A stretch of 64,000 nucleotides of DNA from Pseudomonas sp. CFII64 (GTDB lineage Bacteria > Pseudomonadota > Gammaproteobacteria > Pseudomonadales > Pseudomonadaceae), in assembly GCF_000416235.1 (NCBI RefSeq), contig NZ_ATLO01000047.1:62001-126000 (forward strand). Direction: 5' to 3'. The position numbers and the translations under genes were made by a program. This document shows positions 18,824 to 27,268 of the stretch, in pieces. Position 1 is the first letter of the stretch, and each line of letters opens with the position of its first letter. Below the pieces are notes generated by a model, which had not been told where the DNA came from, did not search any database, and worked only from the letters and a program-made list of their open reading frames with translations.

Positions 18824-19834
18824 ATGGTTATGAAGAAGCTAACGGCAGAAAATATTTCGGATTATACCGAGGCTCAGTTTGTCCGGCTTATAAAGCGGAT
18901 TCTTATTGAGGACGCGTCTGAGACAGATGAGCTCGCAGACAAGCTGCTTTTGCATTTTCGTAAAATAGTCGGGCACCCTTCAGGGATGGATTTGATTTAT
19001 CACCCCGAGCATGGCGCGGATGATTCGCCCGAAGGTATCACTGAGACGGTCAAGCAATGGCGAGAAGCCAACGGCCTGCCCGGTTTCAAAACCGCCGACC
19101 CAACCTGCACACCTCAAAAACAGGAGTCACCTGGCAAAATGGATATTCAGGAAATCCAGAAACTACTGATCAAGCCTGTCACCAAATTCACCACTAGTGG
19201 TTCCAGCGTTGCCCCTCAAAACGAAGAGAGCTGGATCGGAAAGGTATTTTTGTTCCGGGCTGACGAAGAGGTTCCCAGGAATGAGGCCGGCGTTGAATTG
19301 CGCCCTTATGCGCAGTTCTACCTGCCAAGTCTTCCATTCAATAGCCCGCATCTTGAGGGGATTAGCGTACTCACGCTGTTTGTAGCGGACCCGTTACCTG
19401 ATGAACTTGAGCCAATGGGTAATAACTGGCTGATCAGGGAATACAAGGCAGAGGATGTGCTGGTGTACAAGGATCTTCCCGTCGCCGGTTCGACTATCAA
19501 ACCCTCTCGCTTGAACGCTGAGTTGGTCGCCGATGACTTTCCGCTCTGGGATGGTGGCGGTATTCCGGGTTATCTCGCAGCAGAAATCTGTGAGCTGGAG
19601 GACGCTGGCAAGCTGGAAAGCTTTGACGATCTGGGCCGTCATATTTACGACCACAAGATTGGCGGATATCCGTCGTTCTGCCAGCCGGGCGTCGACCTGG
19701 GCGATGAATTCGAATTTGTATTGCAGCTGTCCAGTGACGCGGATATCAATCTGAATATCGTGGATTGTGGCAGCCTGATGTTTTGGAAACACAGGCACTC
19801 TGGCGAGTGGGTCATGTACTACGATTTTTACTGA
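18824..19834 (+). CDS. Immunity protein 3 fused to DUF1963 domain
   Basis: A 336-aa two-part protein whose ATG directly abuts the preceding stop (ATG 18830 is an alternative). Residues 1-90 are a third E-type immunity domain (YTEAQFVRLIKRI, GMDLIYHPEHGADDSPEG, QWREANGLPGFK). After a 25-residue linker, about residues 115-336 read as a DUF1963/YwqG-like domain (PYAQFYLPSLPF, GGYPSFCQPGVD, LQLSSDADINLNIVDCGSLM). DUF1963 proteins occur in polymorphic-toxin immunity loci, so this could inhibit two different toxin types. The DUF part returns to higher GC than the immunity part, which suggests a junction. Confidence 0.8.
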   Translation: MVMKKLTAENISDYTEAQFVRLIKRILIEDASETDELADKLLLHFRKIVGHPSGMDLIYHPEHGADDSPEGITETVKQWREANGLPGFKTADPTCTPQKQESPGKMDIQEIQKLLIKPVTKFTTSGSSVAPQNEESWIGKVFLFRADEEVPRNEAGVELRPYAQFYLPSLPFNSPHLEGISVLTLFVADPLPDELEPMGNNWLIREYKAEDVLVYKDLPVAGSTIKPSRLNAELVADDFPLWDGGGIPGYLAAEICELEDAGKLESFDDLGRHIYDHKIGGYPSFCQPGVDLGDEFEFVLQLSSDADINLNIVDCGSLMFWKHRHSGEWVMYYDFY

Positions 19835-19837
19835 ATA

Positions 19838-20150
19838 GCCTGCTGAAGCCGGTTGGATCCATCCGGCTCCGGCCCCCACTGCTTAAACAAGGCCCGAATG
19901 TCTCGATCTGCTGTATGGTGCACCGTTACACCCAATAGGCCGCGTAGGTGACTGTTTTGCCGCGCCGGACTACGCTTCAGGTATCCACGCCGCATCTTGG
20001 CGGCACTCTCGTTTATTCATGCACGTCAAATTGGCCTCGGGTCGTTCAAAACTTGCTGTGGCCGGGCTGTATTGGCTTTACCGTTCGTATTGCCAATCGT
20101 ATCGCGAGCACCGTCCGGCTGTTCCCTTCTGAAAGACCAGGAGTTTTGCA
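19838..20150. other. Intergenic region before bacteriophytochrome
   Basis: 313 nt. It opens with a hairpin AGCCGG..CCGGCT at about 19848-19869 with no T run. The rest shows no gene, and the phytochrome promoter must lie here. Confidence 0.45.
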
Positions 20151-23100
20151 ATGACCGACTACACGCAGGACGAGAGCCTGGATGCAGTGCACGAGCTTGA
20201 GCTTGAGGCTGCGCTGGCCGACTGCGCAAGTGAGCCGATCCGCATCCCTGGGGCCATTCAGCCACATGGCGTTTTGCTTACCCTCAGCGGCAAGCCGCTC
20301 TGTATCGAGCAGGTGAGCGCTAACTGTTCCAGGCTATTAGGCCTGGACAGCAGCGAGCTGTTAGGCAAAACCATGTCGATGCTGGTGTCGCCGCAACAGG
20401 CCGACCTCGTTGAAATGGCGTGTTCCGGGCCACGGCTGGGTGAAAGTGATCCGATTCGCCTGACCTTCGGCAATTCGGACTACACCGCTTCGCTGCACCG
20501 TAGCGATGAGGTGTTGATCATCGAGCTGGAGCCTTTCGTCGAATCTACCCAGGAACAGTCCAGGGTCATTGCCCGGGTGCTGCGCAACCTGCAGGCGGTC
20601 AACACGCTGGAGACCCTGTTCGATATCAGCGTGCATGAGATCCAGGCGCTGACCGGTTATGACCGGGTGATGATCTACCGCTTCGAACCCGAGGGCCATG
20701 GCAAAGTCGTGGCCGAGGCGCTGACCGGCAGTTTGCCCAGTTACCACGGTTTGAATTTTCCCGGTGCTGACATTCCCGCGCAGGCGCGGGAGTTGTATCG
20801 CCTGAACTGGATCAGGGTGATTCCTGACGCGACTTACACGCCCGTTCCGTTGGTGCCGTTGCTCAGGCCTGCGACGGGGCAACCGCTTGATATGGGCTTC
20901 TCGACCCTGCGCAGTGTTTCTCCGGTGCATTGCGAATACCTGAAGAACATGGGCGTGCGCTCGTCGATGAGCATTTCGTTGCTGGACAATGGCGAGCTTT
21001 GGGGGCTGGTTGCCTGTGGGCATCCCGAGCCGCTGCTGGTCCCGCGTGAAGTTCGTGATGCCTGCACCCTGATCGGCCAATTGTTATCGGTGAAAATCGC
21101 CGCGATTGTCGCCACCCAGATCCAGCGTGAGCGAGAAGAGAAAGTTGTCTTGCTCGGCGAGCTGGCGTCGGCCATGAGTCGTGCCGAGCGGGAAATTCTG
21201 GATGGGCTGGTGAGTCGGCCCGAGCTGCTTCAGTCCCTGACGCTGGCCGACGGTGCCGCCGTCTTGATTGAGGATCGCCTTCACCTGTTCGGAAACTGCC
21301 CGACTCAGGAACAGGTGCGAGCGCTCTACCTCTGGATTCGCGATGTCGGTCTGACGCAGAAAAAATTAAAAGAGCGCGCCATGGGTCTGCAAGGCCTGGG
21401 GGTTTTCCATTCCAACTCGATGCATCAGGACAATCCCGCCAGTGCTGCCTATCGAGACGTGGCAAGCGGGGTCATTGCCTTCATCCTGCCCAAGCCCATC
21501 GACAACGCCGTCATGTGGTTTCGCCCCCAGCTTACGTCCACGATGAACTGGAGCGGCAACCCGGCCCAGCACTTGAGCCCAAGTCCGGTGGGCTCTGCCA
21601 GCCATCGCCTGCATCCTCGGCAGTCGTTTGAACTCTGGGAAGAGCAAGTCACCGGGATCGCGCAGCCCTGGTCGCGGGGCGATCTGTATGCCGCCGAGGA
21701 TATTCGTCGTTCGGCGCTGGAACACGATCTTGAACGCCAGGTGCATCGCGAACAGGAGGCGGTGCGCCTGCGCGACGAGTTGGTTGCAGTGGTTTCCCAC
21801 GACCTGCGCAATCCCATGTCCATCATCATCATGCAGTGCGGCATGCTGCAACGCTGGGCGACCAGTGACGCCACGGTCGAGAACGGCCGCATCCGGCGTG
21901 CGTTGGGGACTATCGAAAAAGCCACCACCCGCATGAACAGCCTGCTTGAGGACTTGCTCGATACGGCGAAAATCGACACGGGCCGTTATCAGCTGTCCTG
22001 CCTGCCGCTGACGGTCACCAGTCTGTTGGAAGAAACCTGCAGCCTGCTCGTGACGCTGACGGCGGACAAGGACATTGAACTCAATTGCACCGCTGAACCG
22101 GGCCTGGTGATCGATGCCGATCCGGAGCGGATCTTTCAGGTGCTGTCCAATCTGGTGGGGAACGCAATCAAGTTCACGCCGGCGGGCGGTCAGATCAATA
22201 TTGCCGTCGTCCGCGAAGGGGACGATGTGCTGTTCCGCGTGAGTGACACTGGCATCGGCATACCCGCAGAAGACCTGCCTTATATTTTTCAGCGCTACTG
22301 GTCGGTGAAAAAGGGCAATCCCCATGGCAACGGTTTGGGGCTGTACATTTCCCAAGGCATCATTGCCGCACATGGTGGCCAGTTACAGGTACAGAGCGGG
22401 CCGGGGCCGGGAAGTGTTTTCACCTTCAACCTGCGCGCTTATGCAGGGCAGGCCAGTGCTGGCGAGGCGACTTTTCTGAAGCAAAGCGGCACTGCGCAAC
22501 GCCTGGCGCAGTCGATTTCCTCCCGGCTGGAACGCCAACAGCAGCAGGACAGCACCGCACGCGCGGCACTGCTCAACGAGCTGAATCATCGGGTCAAGAA
22601 CACCCTGGCGACCGTGCAGGCGATTGCTTCGCTCACCGCCAGCAGTTCTGACTCCTTGTCGTCATTTCGTAAAAGCTTCGATGCCCGGTTGTTTGCCTTG
22701 AGCCAGGCACACGATGCGCTCGCCCAGGCCGAATGGATGTCCAGCCAGCTCGCGGATCTGATCGCCCAGCTACAGGCCACGCGTCCCGGCACAAACCAGA
22801 TCAGGTTCGAAGGCACTCAAGTTACTCTGGAGCCCAGAACATCGCTGACCCTTTCAATGGTGCTCCACGAGTTAATGGCCAATGCGTTGCAGCATGGAGC
22901 CCTGAAGTCGCCCAGCGGCTACGTCACCGTTATCGCCACGCTGAATGCCGCCGACAACCCGCAGTCGCTGAAAATCGACTGGGTTGAAACAGGTGGGCCG
23001 GCTATCACTGCCAGCGCAGTCAAAGGCTTTGGTTTCCAACTGATCCACCGCAGTATCGAGCGAGAACTGCAAGGCAAGGTGCAGATGAACTTCCCGGAAT

Positions 23101-23159
23101 CAGGGCTGCATTGTTCGATGCATATTCCATGGCTTGAAATGCCGACAAGCGCACTATGA
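20151..23159 (+). CDS. Bacteriophytochrome with tandem histidine-kinase modules
   Basis: A 1002-aa red/far-red photoreceptor. PAS_2 (about residues 20-125) with the biliverdin-attaching cysteine C25 in ADCASEPIRIPGAIQPHG, GAF (about 150-310) with the DIPAQARELY chromophore motif, then PHY (about 330-510). A first kinase follows: HisKA with H550 in VVSHDLRNP and HATPase with NLVGNAIKFTP, SDTGIGIP and GNGLGLYIS. A second, HWE/HisKA_2-type module follows: H813 in NELNHRVKN, HELMANALQHGAL and the WVE motif. It overlaps the response regulator gene by 4 nt. No heme oxygenase gene (bphO) is next to it, so biliverdin must come from elsewhere. Confidence 0.92.
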   Translation: MTDYTQDESLDAVHELELEAALADCASEPIRIPGAIQPHGVLLTLSGKPLCIEQVSANCSRLLGLDSSELLGKTMSMLVSPQQADLVEMACSGPRLGESDPIRLTFGNSDYTASLHRSDEVLIIELEPFVESTQEQSRVIARVLRNLQAVNTLETLFDISVHEIQALTGYDRVMIYRFEPEGHGKVVAEALTGSLPSYHGLNFPGADIPAQARELYRLNWIRVIPDATYTPVPLVPLLRPATGQPLDMGFSTLRSVSPVHCEYLKNMGVRSSMSISLLDNGELWGLVACGHPEPLLVPREVRDACTLIGQLLSVKIAAIVATQIQREREEKVVLLGELASAMSRAEREILDGLVSRPELLQSLTLADGAAVLIEDRLHLFGNCPTQEQVRALYLWIRDVGLTQKKLKERAMGLQGLGVFHSNSMHQDNPASAAYRDVASGVIAFILPKPIDNAVMWFRPQLTSTMNWSGNPAQHLSPSPVGSASHRLHPRQSFELWEEQVTGIAQPWSRGDLYAAEDIRRSALEHDLERQVHREQEAVRLRDELVAVVSHDLRNPMSIIIMQCGMLQRWATSDATVENGRIRRALGTIEKATTRMNSLLEDLLDTAKIDTGRYQLSCLPLTVTSLLEETCSLLVTLTADKDIELNCTAEPGLVIDADPERIFQVLSNLVGNAIKFTPAGGQINIAVVREGDDVLFRVSDTGIGIPAEDLPYIFQRYWSVKKGNPHGNGLGLYISQGIIAAHGGQLQVQSGPGPGSVFTFNLRAYAGQASAGEATFLKQSGTAQRLAQSISSRLERQQQQDSTARAALLNELNHRVKNTLATVQAIASLTASSSDSLSSFRKSFDARLFALSQAHDALAQAEWMSSQLADLIAQLQATRPGTNQIRFEGTQVTLEPRTSLTLSMVLHELMANALQHGALKSPSGYVTVIATLNAADNPQSLKIDWVETGGPAITASAVKGFGFQLIHRSIERELQGKVQMNFPESGLHCSMHIPWLEMPTSAL

Positions 23160-23536
23160 CGTCTGCAGTCGCGTTGCCTCAGGTATTCATTGTCGAGGAC
23201 GAGACAATGCTGGCGATGCTCATCGAGGCGATGCTCGATGATCTCGGTTACGCAACGGCATTCCACGCCAGCACCCTCGCCGACGGCTTGCAGTACGCAG
23301 TCACCGGGCAATACGACCTGGCCATCCTCGACATCAACATCATCGGCGGCACCTCTTTTCCCATCGCCGAAGCGATTGCCGGACGTGGCATACCTTTCGT
23401 GTTTTGTTCAGGATACGGCCGCGTCGGCATACCCGAGGTCTGGGCCGAACGGCATTGCATCGCCAAGCCTTTTGGGGAAGAGCAATTGGGTGAGGCGTTG
23501 AGGGGGTTGCTTTGTCCCGGAACGAAAGCCGGGTAA
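23156..23536 (+). CDS. Single-domain response regulator
   Basis: A 126-aa CheY-like receiver with acidic pocket VEDE (about residues 13-16), phosphorylation site D59 in AILDINI, the S/T position in FVFCSGYG and K in IAKPFG. There is no output domain. The 4-nt overlap with the phytochrome makes it the likely phosphoacceptor, probably of the HWE module, which often pairs with such regulators. Confidence 0.9.
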   Translation: MTSAVALPQVFIVEDETMLAMLIEAMLDDLGYATAFHASTLADGLQYAVTGQYDLAILDINIIGGTSFPIAEAIAGRGIPFVFCSGYGRVGIPEVWAERHCIAKPFGEEQLGEALRGLLCPGTKAG

Positions 23537-23554
23537 AGCTGAGGACGGTTACGA

Positions 23555-24541
23555 TTAACCAGGCAACAGTCCAAGGGCCTTTGCCCTCATGCGGGACAAG
23601 GCATACACCGTGCGTGTTCGCGGTATTGATGCCTCCGCCAGATCAGCCACCGCTATCAGCGTTCCCAGGATTGCCTCGATTTCGACGGGCTTGTGTCCCT
23701 CAACGTCTTGCAGCATCGACGTTTTGACCTTTCCTAGTTTGCGCGTGATCGCAATTCGCTGCTGCGGGTCAATGTCGGGGGAGATGTCCAGCTGGCGCCC
23801 AAGCTCAAGTAGCTCCCCCATCATTACAGTGAACAAAGCGCTGAGGAATGCATCATCGATCATCTCATCGGTCGAGCAGCCGACCAGCAAGCTGACAGGG
23901 TTGAAGCATGCGTTCCCCAACAGCTTTAACCATATTTCCTCACGTATGTTTTCGTGGCCACGAGCGTCAAAACCGGCCTCAAGAAAAACGTCAGTCATCA
24001 TTGACACGCGACTGCTGCTGCCACCACCGGGTTCGCCGAAAACAATTTTGCTTCCAGACATATGCCGGATGACGCCGGGGCTTATTACCGTACAAGACGG
24101 GAATACAACACAGCCAATGATCGCATCCGTAGGGATATGCTTTTCAACCAGGCCTTCTGGGTCCACGGCCTTCAAGCGGGTACCTGACAACGCCGCAGTG
24201 GATTTCAGGAAATACCACCAGGGAAGCCCATTGATCGCGGGTACGACGATGGTCTGTGGGCCGATTAACGCCTTCGCCTCTTGCACGGCTGCTGGCAATG
24301 CCGGCACCTTGACGGCAAATATCACCACGTCTTGAACCCCCAGTTCCTCGGGGGCCGATGTCGCGAAAAGTGGCGCGATCACTAGATCGTTGCCGGTGTG
24401 AAGTTGCAGTCCTTGCTCGCGTATGGCATTCAGCGTCGCGCCACGAGCGACAACGCTGACGTGATGGCCAGCGGCAAACAGCTTGCACGCCAGAAATCCG
24501 CCGATGGCTCCTGCACCCACAACGGTAATTTTCATCATCAT
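23555..24541 (-). CDS. PanE/ApbA-family 2-dehydropantoate 2-reductase-like oxidoreductase
   Basis: A 328-aa paralogue of the gene at 4315-5298. NADP loop GAGAIGG (about residue 10), INGLPWWYFL (about 107-116), LWLKLLGNACFNPVS-like segment in the C-terminal domain. It probably begins at the second or third ATG of MMMKITVVGAG. Convergent with the response regulator and part of a minus-strand run with the GST and TetR genes, although a 99-nt gap separates it from the GST. Confidence 0.83.
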   Translation of the reverse strand: MMMKITVVGAGAIGGFLACKLFAAGHHVSVVARGATLNAIREQGLQLHTGNDLVIAPLFATSAPEELGVQDVVIFAVKVPALPAAVQEAKALIGPQTIVVPAINGLPWWYFLKSTAALSGTRLKAVDPEGLVEKHIPTDAIIGCVVFPSCTVISPGVIRHMSGSKIVFGEPGGGSSSRVSMMTDVFLEAGFDARGHENIREEIWLKLLGNACFNPVSLLVGCSTDEMIDDAFLSALFTVMMGELLELGRQLDISPDIDPQQRIAITRKLGKVKTSMLQDVEGHKPVEIEAILGTLIAVADLAEASIPRTRTVYALSRMRAKALGLLPG

Positions 24542-24640
24542 GCATCGGCCTCTTTCAGCTCTGTCGCGCGGTTTCAGCGAACCGTGGTGGCATCCGATTA
24601 TTGTGCCCGTCAGGCGTCGGTCAGCAATATCAGCTGATCT

Positions 24641-25318
24641 CTATTGAGTAATCTGCGGGAACATGACTTTACGGGCGTCAGCATCCATCTCGGTCTTGTA
24701 ACTGTGTTGAGTCTTGAGCGCTTCGGCACGCTGGGCAGCTGGCCGCGCATTGATTTCATCGAGCAGGCGTTTGACGTTCGGCAGTTTTTCCCAAGCGCCC
24801 TCGCCGAGAATGAACGGCACCATGCGCGCCCAGCCCCACACCGCCATATCCACAAACGTGTACTCATTGCCAAGCATGTAGGGTCTGCTGGCCAGGCGCT
24901 CGTTGATAATTGACCAGTGACGCCAGGCTTCGTGGGTGTAGCGGGTCACGGCGTAGTCTTTTGGTTCAGGAGCGTAGTGCTTGAAATGCACCGCCTGACC
25001 AGAGTAGGGGCCGATACCTGTAGCAACGAACATCAGCCAGGAATACATTTCACCGCGTGCGGTCAGGCTGTCGGCCGGCAGGAATTTCCCGGTCTTTTCG
25101 GCCAGATAAAGCAGCATGGCGTTGCTGTCGAACACGATGGCATCGCCATCCACCAGAGCGGGAGTCTTGGCGTTCGGGTTGATCTTGAGGAACGCCGGAT
25201 CGTGCTGCTCGCCCTTGCGCGTATCGACTGGAATGAGCTCATACGGGACGCCCGCTTCCTCCAGAAAGAGTGCAATCTTTGCGGGGTTGGGAGACGGGTG
25301 ATAGTAGAACTTGATCAT
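24641..25318 (-). CDS. Glutathione S-transferase family protein
   Basis: A 225-aa GST. N-terminal thioredoxin-like domain (residues 1-80) with FYYHPSPNPAKIALFLEE and the cis-proline/GSH-binding segment NPNAKTPALVD plus DSNAMLLYLAEK; C-terminal all-helical domain (about 90-205). The serine/asparagine near SPNP suggests a beta- or Ure2-like class. It lies 21 nt downstream of the TetR gene, so the two are probably one operon in electrophile detoxification. Confidence 0.88.
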   Translation of the reverse strand: MIKFYYHPSPNPAKIALFLEEAGVPYELIPVDTRKGEQHDPAFLKINPNAKTPALVDGDAIVFDSNAMLLYLAEKTGKFLPADSLTARGEMYSWLMFVATGIGPYSGQAVHFKHYAPEPKDYAVTRYTHEAWRHWSIINERLASRPYMLGNEYTFVDMAVWGWARMVPFILGEGAWEKLPNVKRLLDEINARPAAQRAEALKTQHSYKTEMDADARKVMFPQITQ

Positions 25319-25339
25319 GTTGACTCCTGGCTTTGATTG

Positions 25340-25951
25340 TCAGTGAACATCTGAATGAACCAAGGGCGGTAACCCCAGGCTGTTGAGTGCCACATCGATA
25401 GCGTCGGTGACGCATGCCGGGTCCGGATTGACTCGCGCCAACACTCGAACGCCCAGCAATACGCTGAGCAAATGATTCGCGCCCTGAGTCGCATCGATAC
25501 CTGCGGCGCCGTCTGCTTGGTCGCTGAAAGCATGCAAACGGTCTCGAAAAAAACGGCGAATTGTCTCGAGTTCAGCGGCCACGGCCTTGCGCAGGTCGGG
25601 ATCCTCTGCGGTCATTTCCAGGGCGGAATTCACCAGCAAACAACCACGATGAAGTGGGTCGTTCAGCGTGCGGTCCAGCACTTCCGCAAAAAATCCGCTG
25701 ATGGCCATTCCTGCGTGCGGCAACCCCTCCAGACGCTGGATGCGGGCGCGCACGCTGCACTCCAGATAGTGCTCAAGGGAGCGCCGATAAAGGCTGCGCT
25801 TGTCGCCGAAGGCGTTGTAAAGACTGGGCTGGTTAAGGCCCGTGCACTTGACCAGATCTCTGGTCGAAGTGCCCTCAAATCCCCGAACCCAAAACGCATC
25901 CACGGCGGCGGTCAGGATTTCTGCTTCATCAAATGTGCGCGGGCGGGCCAT
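25340..25951 (-). CDS. TetR/AcrR family regulator
   Basis: A 203-aa repressor. N-terminal HTH (about residues 8-50): ILTAAVDAFWVRGFEGTST, DLVKCTGLNQPSLYNAFGDK. The C-terminal ligand domain resembles the YcdC/AefR-like group. The start is ATG 25951 (MARPRTFDEAEI), which matches family starts; the longer reading adds 21 atypical residues. Probably controls the adjacent GST gene and itself. Confidence 0.87.
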   Translation of the reverse strand: MARPRTFDEAEILTAAVDAFWVRGFEGTSTRDLVKCTGLNQPSLYNAFGDKRSLYRRSLEHYLECSVRARIQRLEGLPHAGMAISGFFAEVLDRTLNDPLHRGCLLVNSALEMTAEDPDLRKAVAAELETIRRFFRDRLHAFSDQADGAAGIDATQGANHLLSVLLGVRVLARVNPDPACVTDAIDVALNSLGLPPLVHSDVH

Positions 25952-26136
25952 GATCGGATGGTGCTCTGTCGGTGTGACGCCGAACATAACACAGGGTTTT
26001 GTATCGATCGACACAAAATAATTCTCTCAGCCAAACAGCATCAGGCAATCTCCCCGCAGCATCGAGCTACGCAACCCGCCCACACGCACGCTAGCTTTAC
26101 CCCAACAACCCCAACAACCCCACCGGGTGAACAATC

Positions 26137-26637
26137 ATGCGCAGGCCTGCAAAACCACTTCATCGCCTTCAAGCCATCGCTCTGCTTTCCGCACTGTTAA
26201 CCACCACAACATGGGCCACGGAGAAAAATGCTCAGCACTCCAACACCGAGCTGGTCCGCCAATCGTTTGTTAACTGGCAGCAAGGCAAAGGCACGACATT
26301 CGATCTGCTGGCACCGGATGCAGTGTGGACGGTCGCAGGGTCAAGTCCGGTTTCCGGTGTTTATAAAAGCAAACAGGCATTGCTGGAGCAGGCGGTGAAG
26401 CCAATCAGCGCGCGACTGGCAAGCCCAATCAAACCCACGGTGCAAAGCATCGTTGCCGAGGGCGATGTAGTTGTCGTGCTCTGGAACGGCGAGGCAACGG
26501 CACTTGATCAGCAGCCGTACAGAAATAATTACCTGTGGCACATGACCTTCAAAGATGGCCGGATTACTGAAGTCAAAGCGTTTCTGGACACCTACGTGCT
26601 GAATGATTTGATGGAGCGGGTGAAGCCGGGGATTTGA
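26137..26637 (+). CDS. NTF2-like/SnoaL family exported protein
   Basis: A 166-aa protein with a putative signal peptide (residues 1-28, ending near TWA) and a SnoaL-like alpha+beta cone fold: VRQSFVNWQQGKG, FDLLAPDAVWTVAGSSPVSG, VVVLWNGEAT, YLWHMTFKDGRITEVKAFLD. Ligand unknown. It is the last recognisable chromosomal gene before the genomic island. Its final codons happen to resemble the tmRNA 3' end (see findings). Confidence 0.8.
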   Translation: MRRPAKPLHRLQAIALLSALLTTTTWATEKNAQHSNTELVRQSFVNWQQGKGTTFDLLAPDAVWTVAGSSPVSGVYKSKQALLEQAVKPISARLASPIKPTVQSIVAEGDVVVVLWNGEATALDQQPYRNNYLWHMTFKDGRITEVKAFLDTYVLNDLMERVKPGI

Positions 26638-27268
26638 AGGGGGGTGTGGTCGCTGGCGCGTGATTTGAGCGTGCTGCAAGTGGCGTGGCTGGGTGGCCTT
26701 TTCCAGTGGTATTCGGGGAGGATGGCGGGAGGGGTAGGTGCTGAGAAGTCGGTGAGGGGTGGGGTGGTTCACAGGACTATGGACGAGTTTTTAGCGAATT
26801 TCTAAATCCTAGATGCAGGGAAGCCCTCGTCGGGCGGCTTTCTTGTGGGCCGGGGTAATCTGAATTGGCATCCTATGGCATTGATTATTTAAGATAAATT
26901 TATTTTTTAGTTTTGATTGGAATACCAACTGGAATACCCCACGAGATATCCACGCTCTGGTCTGGCGCTTGTAATCGATTTTACGCCTTTGCTTCTCATC
27001 TTTGATTAGGGGGTGATCTTCCTGCCGCTCTCGGGATACAGGTTGCGCATGATAGGAGGCTGAAGGTGGTGAACGGCAGAACCCGGCCAAAAGCGGACTC
27101 TCAGTAGAACCCCCGCCAAACTAATGATATTCCTACATTCTTGTTATTCTTGATCAGTTTGTACGTAGCGCGGGCCGTGTGAGCGCTCGCATGATGTTGC
27201 TATCGAGGCACGCCTTGAAAGCAGCCGCCCCCCGATTCGGAAGACGGAGAACATATTAGGTGGACACT
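26638..27268. other. Left island junction region
   Basis: About 630 nt without a gene. 26641-26770 is strikingly G/T-rich on the plus strand. 26845-26865 resembles the ssrA 3' end with gaps. 26919-26938 carries paired integrase arm-type sites. Beyond about 27100 the composition changes and leads into the NTPase gene. Confidence 0.5.
26919..26938. promoter_or_regulatory. Integrase arm-type sites, left end
   Basis: Two direct copies of GGAATACC (26919-26926 and 26931-26938) with a 12-nt period, identical in sequence and spacing to the pair at 49690-49709 next to the integrase. Interpreted as integrase arm-binding sites that mark the left end of the island. Confidence 0.6.

Noticed and set aside
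26809..27090. 93-aa minus-strand ORF at the left island junction
   Set aside because: No protein-like pattern or ribosome site; it crosses the arm-type sites and is better explained as noncoding junction sequence.
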